A model generated the notes under the pieces. It did no database searches and was not told where the DNA came from. It saw nothing but the letters and a program-made list of their open reading frames with translations. Shown one piece after another: positions 14,703-19,387 of a stretch of DNA of 19,387 nucleotides. Each line of letters opens with the position of its first letter. The stretch's first letter is position 1. Both the position numbers and the translations under genes were made by a program. The stretch comes from Planctomycetaceae bacterium (GTDB lineage Bacteria > Planctomycetota > Planctomycetia > Pirellulales > UBA1268): assembly GCA_005789975.1 (NCBI GenBank), contig SXWC01000166.1, positions 1 through 19,387 on the forward strand, in the 5' to 3' direction.

Positions 14703-15476
14703 TCAACGGGCCGCGTTCCCCGGCGGTGCCGGCGCGGGGGCGACGACCATCGGCGGAACGACGGGCGCCGGCAGGGCCGCGGTCCGGTAGGCCCCGGACT
14801 GCGCCGCCTGCAGGCCCGCCACCTTCGCCGCAACGGCCGGCTGCTGCGGGTCGATCGCGAGCGACCGGCCGTAATTGGCCAGCGCCTGGGAGGTGTCTCC
14901 CGACGCCTCCCGCAGGTTCCCGAGCGCCACCAGGGCCCGCGGGTCGTTGGGGTTGATGGCCAGCGCGTCGATCAGCTGGTTCTCCGCCTCCCGGACGTCG
15001 CCGTGTTCCTCGGCGAGGCGGGCGAGTTCGATGTGGGGGTTCGGGTTGGCGGGCTGGCTCTGCGCCCATGTGTTCAACTGGGCCACCGCCTCGTCGCGGC
15101 GGTTTTCCTCGACCAGGAGCACGGCCAGCGCCCTCTGGCAGGCCTCGTTGTTGGGATTCCGCGCCAGGCAGAGGTGGTAATACTGTTCGGCCGTCTGCAT
15201 GTCAGCCGGCCGGCCGAAGAGCTTGGCCTGCTGGTGGTAGGTCGCTCCCAGGTTGTAGAAGCAGTCGGGATTGCCGGGCTGCTTGGCGAGCGCCTGCTGG
15301 AACGAGTTGACGGCGCCGAGATAGTTCCCCTGCTGGTAGAGCTTCACACCCTCGGCATTGTCGGTCTTGGCCATGCCCCCGCAGCCCGTGCACAGGGCCG
15401 CCAGGAGCCAGGCCGCGGCCGCGGGGATGAAGCCGGTTCTCGGCGCACCGGACGCGAGGGAGGACGCATGCCGCAC
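14703..15476 (-). CDS. TPR-repeat lipoprotein
   Basis: A 257-aa protein with a lipoprotein-type signal (PAAAAWLLAALCTGCGG; lipidated Cys probably C32, C29 possible). At least four tetratricopeptide repeats follow between about residues 40 and 215, e.g. AEGVKLYQQGNYLGAVNSFQ, EACQRALAVLLVEENRRDEA and ALVALGNLREASGDTSQALA. It ends in a Pro/Ala tail. TPRs mediate protein-protein contact; the partner is unknown. The GTG at 15476 is chosen because GGAG lies seven bases upstream and the signal peptide then sits at the N-terminus. The open frame continues 70 codons upstream through non-coding-looking DNA. It precedes serC by 49 bp. Whether it is functionally tied to serine synthesis is doubtful; cotranscription may be incidental. 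Confidence 0.88.
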   Translation of the reverse strand: MRHASSLASGAPRTGFIPAAAAWLLAALCTGCGGMAKTDNAEGVKLYQQGNYLGAVNSFQQALAKQPGNPDCFYNLGATYHQQAKLFGRPADMQTAEQYYHLCLARNPNNEACQRALAVLLVEENRRDEAVAQLNTWAQSQPANPNPHIELARLAEEHGDVREAENQLIDALAINPNDPRALVALGNLREASGDTSQALANYGRSLAIDPQQPAVAAKVAGLQAAQSGAYRTAALPAPVVPPMVVAPAPAPPGNAAR

Positions 15477-15824
15477 GACGAGGCTCCACGATCCGCCGGC
15501 AACTCGCCGGCCGGAAACGACGATGGGACCGTAATGCGGGCGGGGGCCCCGGGGCAAGGGCGACCTGGTTTGCCGAGCTTGCCGAGTCTCATACGGCTCC
15601 CAGTTGAGCCTCGCGCGCCAGGGGTTGATTGCCCGCGGATTGGAGATTCTGGTGGGTGACGCCGGCTGGTGATGGTTCGGGGCCACCCATACCCCGTCGC
15701 CGGACGTTCACGACGGCCCTCCGGGCCTCCGTTCTCTCGGAGGCGTCTGTGCTCCGCCATCCATGGCTCCGCCGAGCACCGATCCGCCGCAGGCGGTTGG
15801 TCGGCCTACGCCGTAGGAACCGTA
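15477..15824. other. 348-bp non-coding gap rich in inverted repeats
   Basis: No frame here on either strand looks like a protein: the open frames are Arg/Pro/Ser-rich and lack ribosome sites or domains. The right part (15694-15817) is the hairpin array listed separately. The left part has one more perfect inverted repeat, GGCTC-(6 nt)-GAGCC (15595-15610), an 8-bp palindrome GGGGCCCC (15543-15550) and the direct repeat TTGCCGAGC/TTGCCGAGT (around 15569-15587). It should also hold the promoter of the TPR-serC-serA genes, but no convincing -35/-10 pair was found. Confidence 0.6.
15694..15817. repeat. Array of six consecutive inverted repeats
   Basis: Perfect stems follow each other almost without gaps: CCGTCG/CGACGG (15694-15716, 11-nt loop); GGCCC/GGGCC (15715-15727, 3-nt loop); GCCTCCG/CGGAGGC (15725-15744, 6-nt loop); GTGCTC/GAGCAC (15749-15779) enclosing GCCAT/ATGGC (15756-15767); CCGCC/GGCGG (15784-15796, 3-nt loop); CCTAC/GTAGG (15805-15817, 3-nt loop). 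No T-runs follow, so these are not simple terminators. The density suggests a REP/BIME-like dispersed palindromic element or a structured RNA. Confidence 0.6.
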
Positions 15825-16079
15825 TCAGCCGGCCGTGATCCTGCGGTAGCCGAGCGACCGGACGACTTCGAGAACCTCGCTGCAAGTGGGAAACATCCGG
15901 CCGCTGGTCCGCTTGTAGCGGTCGAGGGCCTGCATGAACTCCAGTTCCTCGGGGGCGTAGTCGCGTTCGCACGTGGACGGGTCGATCATCCGGCGACGGT
16001 TCTGCCTGCCGGCGGCCCGCGATTCCGAGGCCTGGCTGCGGGCGATGCTGCGGGGCGACTTCACGGCGGCGACGGTCAT
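15825..16079 (-). CDS. Small uncharacterised protein, 84 aa
   Basis: No known function. The N-terminal ~35 residues are basic and low in order ([19 protein letters not shown], then RQNRRR). The C-terminal ~45 residues look like a compact helical unit: [20 protein letters not shown], then [21 protein letters not shown] associate this YKRxxGRxFPTxSEVLEVxxSLGYR pattern with a small protein family in planctomycetes, from memory only. I start at the ATG at 16079, with GGAG eight bases upstream; a longer open frame back to 16208 has no such site and would overlap inverted repeats. It lies alone between the FHA gene and the hairpin-rich gap. The basic tail plus helical core could bind nucleic acid, but that is a guess. 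Confidence 0.75.
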   Translation of the reverse strand: MTVAAVKSPRSIARSQASESRAAGRQNRRRMIDPSTCERDYAPEELEFMQALDRYKRTSGRMFPTCSEVLEVVRSLGYRRITAG

Positions 16080-16116
16080 GGTTCGTTCTCCGGAGGATGA
16101 CGGGGGCGAAAAGGCC

Positions 16117-16135
16117 TCGCAGCGATCCGCTGCGA
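16117..16135. promoter_or_regulatory. Perfect 8-bp inverted repeat upstream of the 84-aa gene
   Basis: TCGCAGCG-ATC-CGCTGCGA is a 19-bp dyad centred about 47 bp before the start codon at 16079. It fits an operator or a 5'-leader hairpin. It has no T-run. Confidence 0.4.
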
Positions 16136-16151
16136 AGGACTGCCGGAAGCA

Positions 16152-16185
16152 TGACCGGCAACGGTCGCGGAGGACGTGCCGGTCA
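16152..16185. repeat. Perfect 9-bp inverted repeat in the FHA / 84-aa intergenic region
   Basis: TGACCGGCA and TGCCGGTCA are exact reverse complements separated by 16 bp. The repeat lies just beyond the oligo-T terminator candidate when read on the - strand. It could be a binding site for a dimeric regulator or part of a leader RNA. Confidence 0.45.
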
Positions 16186-16188
16186 GCG

Positions 16189-16216
16189 AAAAAAAACGGC
16201 TCAGGCAAGCCCCGAG
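16189..16216 (-). terminator. Intrinsic terminator candidate downstream of the FHA gene
   Basis: On the - strand, CTCGGG-(5 nt)-CCTGAG forms a six-pair stem with one G-T pair. CCG and a run of eight T follow (A-run at 16189-16196 on the + strand). An alternative stem GGCT/AGCC also ends at the T-run. It lies 70-98 bp after the FHA stop and is the best oligo-T terminator in the window. Confidence 0.6.
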
Positions 16217-16286
16217 GCCCGCACGACCGTCACCACCGATGCAACTCGTCTTTTTCCGAGTCCTTCGGGGGGAGGGGGGCGGATTC

Positions 16287-16985
16287 CTACTTCTTCTCGA
16301 AGAACTTCTTGAGCGCTTCGGCGGCGGCATCGCGGGAGGAGTCGGCGCCGGCCTTCTTGCTCCCCGGGGGCAGGATCCCCGGCTTCGAGTTGGCCGCCTT
16401 GAGAGCGTCGAGAGCGACCGACCCGGCGGCCCTGCCCGACCCGACCGCCGAATCGATGCCCAGGGGGGGCGTCGAACCGATCCCCGAGACGAACGACCCG
16501 TCCATGGTGGAGTCGGCCGCGGCCGGCCGGCTGCCATTGGCGTGGATGTTGCTCGCATCGGCGTCGGCCGTTGAGTCACCGGGGTCGCGCTGTGGCAACG
16601 CACGCGTGGTGTCCGACATGCCCGCCGCTTTTTCATCGGGCATCAGCCATCGGGACACGTCTTCCTCGGACCCCGTCTTTCCGGCGGCGACGGCGGTGCA
16701 CGACACCTTCAACTCGAGCGATCCGACGCGGATCATGTCGCCATCGGCCAGCTTCGTGCGTTCGGTGATCTTCGTGCCGTTGACGAGCGTGCCGTTGCGG
16801 CTGCCGAGATCCTCGATCCAGACCTCTTCGGGGCCGACTGTCACCGAGCAATGCCGTCGGCTCACCTCCTCGCTGAGGGGCCGCACGTCACACTGCTCGG
16901 CGCGGCCGATGAGCAGCGTGTTGCGCTTGATCGCAATGCTGCGGCCGGCGCTCTTTCCAGAGGAGACGATCAGTTTGACGATCAT
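16287..16985 (-). CDS. FHA-domain protein
   Basis: A 232-aa soluble protein with an N-terminal forkhead-associated domain (about residues 3-96), which binds phosphothreonine peptides. The binding residues are all there: G27-R28 (LLIGRAEQCD), S42 and H45 (SEEVSRRHC), N64 (GSRNGT) and N69-G70. The remaining ~135 residues are Ser/Ala/Gly/Pro-rich and probably disordered, ending in a short amphipathic basic helix (AAEALKKFFEKK). It has no kinase or transcription-factor domain, so it is likely an adaptor for a Ser/Thr kinase encoded elsewhere. The ATG at 16985 fits the domain start (MIVKLIVSSG) but has no Shine-Dalgarno; three tandem repeats end right at it. A terminator follows the gene. Confidence 0.92.
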   Translation of the reverse strand: MIVKLIVSSGKSAGRSIAIKRNTLLIGRAEQCDVRPLSEEVSRRHCSVTVGPEEVWIEDLGSRNGTLVNGTKITERTKLADGDMIRVGSLELKVSCTAVAAGKTGSEEDVSRWLMPDEKAAGMSDTTRALPQRDPGDSTADADASNIHANGSRPAAADSTMDGSFVSGIGSTPPLGIDSAVGSGRAAGSVALDALKAANSKPGILPPGSKKAGADSSRDAAAEALKKFFEKK

Positions 16986-17034
16986 GGAACGCTGATGATC
17001 AGGGAACGTTGACGACCGGGAAACGTTGCCGATC
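16986..17034 (-). repeat. Three degenerate 16-17 bp tandem repeats abutting the FHA start codon
   Basis: On the - strand: GATCGGCAACGTTTCCC (17034-17018), GGTCGTCAACGTTCCC (17017-17002) and, after one T, GATCATCAGCGTTCC (17000-16986), followed directly by the ATG. Neighbouring copies agree at about 12-13 of 15-16 positions, with a core of TCAACGTTCC. This replaces the place where a ribosome site would be. Confidence 0.6.
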
Positions 17035-17062
17035 GGGGAATGCCCCGTGACCGGCAGCTTGG

Positions 17063-17077
17063 CGGACCGTCAAACGG
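17063..17077 (-). promoter_or_regulatory. Second copy of the CCGTTTGACGG-W-CCG element
   Basis: The 15-bp word matches the one at 8937-8951 except at one base (T versus A at the W position). It lies about 80-90 bp before the FHA start, compared with about 65-78 bp before the ATG of the 1118-aa protein. Both copies are in non-coding DNA and face their gene the same way. Confidence 0.4.
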
Positions 17078-17093
17078 GAACCGGGCGGGAGTT

Positions 17094-17122
17094 ACGTTAG
17101 GGGGCCAGGTGCATGATATCAA
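17094..17122 (-). promoter_or_regulatory. Candidate promoter for the FHA gene
   Basis: On the - strand TTGATA (17122-17117) and TAACGT (17099-17094) are separated by 17 bp. The -35 part overlaps an 8-bp palindrome, TGATATCA (17115-17122). Transcription would begin near 17087, leaving a ~100-base leader that holds the 15-bp element and the tandem repeats. The -10 match is weak. Confidence 0.3.
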
Positions 17123-17160
17123 GTGGCGAATCACCCCGGACCGACGCCGCCGCGGGAGGG

Positions 17161-17952
17161 TCACCGGCGGGCCGTCCATTGCCGGTCAAGGAACCGCTCG
17201 GCGCGGGTCTGGATGGTCGATTCACGGCCGCTCCATGAGGCTCCGGTGCGGTGGTCGAGCACGGCCCCGGCCTCCGCGGCGACCGCCTGCAGCCAGGGCT
17301 CCGCGATCTGGGCGGACTCCCACGGGTGATCGCGGTCGGCGAGTTCCGCCAAACCCGGGAGCCGCGCCTCGGCGCCCACCGCATGATTTGCGGCCAGGAG
17401 CAGGCTGCCATGCTGGAGCACGGTCGTGCCGAGCCGCCGCTGGGCGCTTCCCATGATCTTCGGGTCGCCGGTCGTTGCAGCGCGACCCGCGTGAGGTGCG
17501 ACCAGGTCGCCGGCCGAGCGCCGGGCAAAGCACAGGAAAGCATCCGCCGGCGGATCGGTCACGGCCGCCGCGTGCAGCCTGGCCGGGATGCCGAAGTCGG
17601 CCAGAACCGCCGCCATGGCGTTGTGCATCGCGTCGTAGAGCGTCTGCGGCGTGCGGCCCCAAGGGTGGGCCTTCGGCACGGCGGCGGCGTAGGTGAGGTC
17701 GGTGCCGTGCACGATGGCACCGCCGCCACTCGGCCGGCGGACGAGCGGCAGGCCCGCGATCGCCGGACAGCCCGCGGCCTCCGCCAGCGACTGAAACGCG
17801 CCGAGCGAAACGGCCGGCGTCGCCCACGAGTAGATCCGGATCACGAGGCCACCGTGGCGGGCGGCCTCTTCGGCGAGCAGTTCGTCGGCCGCCATGTTGG
17901 TGGGGCCGTCGGCCGCGGCATCCCACCAGACGGGCAGAACGGCCGCGGTCAC
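17161..17952 (-). CDS. Lipoate-protein ligase / lipoyltransferase family protein
   Basis: A 263-aa protein of the biotin/lipoate ligase fold (BPL_LplA_LipB family). It probably attaches lipoate to lysine on carrier proteins such as GcvH. Visible motifs are RRPSGGGAIVH (72-82), the lipoate/adenylate loop, and GDPKIMGSAQRR (162-173) with the active-site lysine K165, followed by LQHGSLLLAA. The usual C-terminal LplA accessory domain is absent, as in LipM- or octanoyltransferase-like relatives, so ligase versus transferase activity is not settled. The GTG at 17952 overlaps the gcvH stop as GTGA, which couples the two genes; a longer frame upstream merely reads across gcvH. Position next to gcvT-gcvH strongly supports GcvH as substrate. 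Confidence 0.87.
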   Translation of the reverse strand: MTAAVLPVWWDAAADGPTNMAADELLAEEAARHGGLVIRIYSWATPAVSLGAFQSLAEAAGCPAIAGLPLVRRPSGGGAIVHGTDLTYAAAVPKAHPWGRTPQTLYDAMHNAMAAVLADFGIPARLHAAAVTDPPADAFLCFARRSAGDLVAPHAGRAATTGDPKIMGSAQRRLGTTVLQHGSLLLAANHAVGAEARLPGLAELADRDHPWESAQIAEPWLQAVAAEAGAVLDHRTGASWSGRESTIQTRAERFLDRQWTARR

Positions 17953-18326
17953 GACTTGACGAGCGCCTCGTAGGCCGGCCGGTCGAGGAGATTCGCGAGT
18001 TCGGCCGGATCGTCGGGCTTGATGCGGACGATCCAGCCCGCGCCGTATGGATCCTTGCCCAGCGTCTCCAGCTGGTTCGGCAGCGTGGCGTTGACCTCGA
18101 CGATCTCGCCCGACACCGGCGCGTACATGTCGCTCACCGCCTTGACGCTCTCGATCTCGCCGATCGATTCCCCGGCCTTCACCTTCTTGCCGACCGGCGG
18201 AAGTTGCATGAAGACCAGGTCGGTGAGCGCCTCGACCGCATAGGCCGAGATGCCGACCGTGGCCAGACCGCCGGCCTCCGGGCGGATCCACTCGTGCGTC
18301 TTTGCAAACTTCAGGTCGGCTGTCAT
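17949..18326 (-). CDS. gcvH: Glycine cleavage system H protein
   Basis: A 125-aa lipoyl carrier that shuttles the aminomethyl group between the P, T and L proteins of the glycine cleavage complex. It has the standard length and pattern: FAKTHEWIRPE at the start, VGISAYAVEALTDLVFMQLP, and the lipoylated lysine K62 in GEIESVKAVSDMYAPVSG. The C-terminal WIVRIKPDDPAELANLL is typical. GAGGAG lies six bases before the ATG at 18326, one of the clearest ribosome sites in the window. It lies 45 bp after gcvT, and its stop overlaps the lipoate ligase start. Confidence 0.98.
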   Translation of the reverse strand: MTADLKFAKTHEWIRPEAGGLATVGISAYAVEALTDLVFMQLPPVGKKVKAGESIGEIESVKAVSDMYAPVSGEIVEVNATLPNQLETLGKDPYGAGWIVRIKPDDPAELANLLDRPAYEALVKS

Positions 18327-18371
18327 GAAAATCTCCTCGAGAGGTGGATCGACGCAGGATAACGGATGCGG

Positions 18372-19387
18372 TCAGGAGCGTGGGGCGGGACGGCAGTAAA
18401 AGGGCAGGGGAACGACCCGCGCCGGCTGCACGGCGTCGCGAACCAGCACATCGACGGCCGTGCCCGGTTGGGCCAGATGCCGGGGAACGATCGCCATGGC
18501 CACGGCGTGATCGAGCGACGGCGCGAGGCTGCCGCTCGTGACCGCGCCCACGGTGGTGCCTGCCACGACCACGGGGCTGCCCTCACGGGCGGCACGCTTC
18601 GAGTCGAAGGCGAGGCCGACCCGGACGTTGATCGCCGGGGCCGCCCGGAGTTGGGCGAGTTTCTCGCGGCCCGGAAACCGCCGCGGTTCGCCGGAGGCAT
18701 CGTCGAGGTTGATCGCCAGGCCGAGGCCGATCGCGAACGGATCGCTGTCGGCGACCAGTTCGTGGCCGTAGAGCGGCATCCCGGCCTCGAGCCGTAGCGT
18801 GTCTCGTGCTCCGAGTCCGCACGGCCGCAGCCCTCGCGGAGCGCCGGCGGCGTGGATCGTCTCCCAGACCACCGGGGCCGCGTCGGCGGCGACGACGAGT
18901 TCGACGCCGTCCTCGCCGGTGTATCCCGTGCGGCTGACGGCCGCGTCGTGCCCGGCGACGGTGGCCCTTCCGGCCCGATAGTTGCCGAGCGAGCGGATCA
19001 CCGCCGCGCCGGTGGCATCGCAGAGTCCGCAGACGATGTCCACCGCGAGCGGACCCTGCACGGCGATCATCGAGGTCTCGAACGTGCGATCGCGGAGGCT
19101 GACGCCATGAGCGGGCAGCTTCGAGACGAGCCACTCCACCACCCGGTCGCGGTTGCTGGCGTTGACCACCATCGCCAGCCGGGGCGTGCCGTCGGGGGCG
19201 TCGGCCTCGCGGGTCACGAGCGCGTCGTCGAGAATCTTCAGGCCCGATGGGCCGTCGTCGCTCGTCACGAGCGTGTATCGGGCCCGGCCGGGCTCGATGT
19301 CGGTCACGCGGCGGGTGAGCAGCGACTCGAGCCAGCCGCTGGAATCGGGGCCCTCGATGGCGAGCCGGCCCATGTGCGACACGTCGA
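18372..19387 (-). CDS. gcvT: Glycine cleavage system T protein (aminomethyltransferase), N-terminus outside window
   Basis: Transfers the aminomethyl carbon from GcvH to tetrahydrofolate, releasing ammonia. About 338 residues are present; the open frame runs off the right edge and about 30-45 N-terminal residues are missing. The first visible residues, DVSHMGRLAIEGPDS, match the family's conserved N-terminal region. Further marks are VVNASNRDRVVEWL (folate site region), SRTGYTGEDGVELVV, GLGARDTLRLEAGMPLYG and VTSGSLAPSLDHAVAMAIV near the C-terminus. The frame is intact. It heads the gcvT-gcvH-ligase cluster. The decarboxylase gene gcvP is not in the window and, if linked, must lie beyond the right edge. 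Confidence 0.97.
   Translation of the reverse strand, partial: DVSHMGRLAIEGPDSSGWLESLLTRRVTDIEPGRARYTLVTSDDGPSGLKILDDALVTREADAPDGTPRLAMVVNASNRDRVVEWLVSKLPAHGVSLRDRTFETSMIAVQGPLAVDIVCGLCDATGAAVIRSLGNYRAGRATVAGHDAAVSRTGYTGEDGVELVVAADAAPVVWETIHAAGAPRGLRPCGLGARDTLRLEAGMPLYGHELVADSDPFAIGLGLAINLDDASGEPRRFPGREKLAQLRAAPAINVRVGLAFDSKRAAREGSPVVVAGTTVGAVTSGSLAPSLDHAVAMAIVPRHLAQPGTAVDVLVRDAVQPARVVPLPFYCRPAPRS

Noticed and set aside
13490..14956. 488-aa + strand open frame over serC
   Set aside because: Antisense shadow of serC, which has complete PLP and substrate motifs.
15344..16161. Several 95-190 aa open frames on the - strand in the hairpin-rich gap
   Set aside because: They are Arg/Pro-rich, lack ribosome sites and domains, and run through the inverted repeats and neighbouring genes in other frames.
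16080..16208. 43-residue N-terminal extension of the 84-aa protein
   Set aside because: It would cover the inverted repeats and run up to the T-run terminator, and the ATG at 16079 has a good GGAG site.
1..19387. Prophage, integron or transposon suggested by the tyrosine recombinase
   Set aside because: The recombinase is a standard Xer protein by length and motifs. There are no attachment repeats, transposase, phage genes or tRNA nearby, and base use looks uniform.
1..19387. CRISPR array, tRNA, rRNA or riboswitch
   Set aside because: No regularly spaced repeats of CRISPR type, no cloverleaf or rRNA sequence, and no cobalamin, glycine or SAM riboswitch core was recognised in the gaps. The glycine and B12 leaders would lie outside the window.

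Overview
The window is GC-rich, densely coding bacterial DNA. It most resembles a planctomycete (Pirellula/Blastopirellula-like). The reasons are: an ECF sigma factor beside a YfbK-type von Willebrand protein; large secreted helical-repeat proteins next to an ExbB/ExbD/ExbD set; a small FHA protein; an 84-residue protein ending in a YKRxxGRxFP / SEVLEVxxSLGYR motif of a kind I associate with planctomycetes; and frequent lack of strong Shine-Dalgarno sequences. The taxonomic call is inference from gene style, not a database match.

Layout. On the + strand, 2-2399 holds the 3' part of cobalamin-dependent methionine synthase (metH, cut by the window edge) followed by a Xer-type tyrosine recombinase. 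Everything after that is on the - strand, so 2400-2493 is a convergent junction. Reading the - strand from right to left: gcvT (cut by the right edge), gcvH and a lipoate-protein ligase-like gene (19387-17161); an FHA-domain protein (16985-16287); an 84-aa protein (16079-15825); a hairpin-rich gap (15824-15477); a TPR lipoprotein, serC and serA (15476-11826); an ECF sigma factor and a membrane VWA/DUF3520 protein that overlap by 8 bp (11693-8981); a 1118-aa secreted helical-repeat protein and a 371-aa TPR protein (8873-4405); and ExbB/TolQ, ExbD and ExbD (4307-2494).

How the genes fit together. The sigma factor and its overlapping membrane partner look like a signalling pair. They sit upstream of two exported helical-repeat proteins and a proton-driven ExbB-ExbD-ExbD motor, with no TonB, TolA, TolB or Pal in view. 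This reads as a planctomycete envelope module whose force-receiving partner is unidentified, and it is the most interesting region. The metabolic genes share one theme: serC/serA make serine, gcvT/gcvH with the lipoate ligase cleave glycine, and metH uses methyl-tetrahydrofolate, so the window is rich in one-carbon metabolism.

Non-coding structure worth attention: a run of six back-to-back perfect inverted repeats at 15694-15817; three degenerate 16-17 bp tandem repeats that end exactly at the FHA start codon; a 15-bp element (CCGTTTGACGG-W-CCG on the - strand) present upstream of both the 1118-aa gene and the FHA gene; and an oligo-T terminator plus two perfect inverted repeats between the FHA and 84-aa genes. 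I found no tRNA, rRNA, CRISPR array, insertion sequence or prophage.
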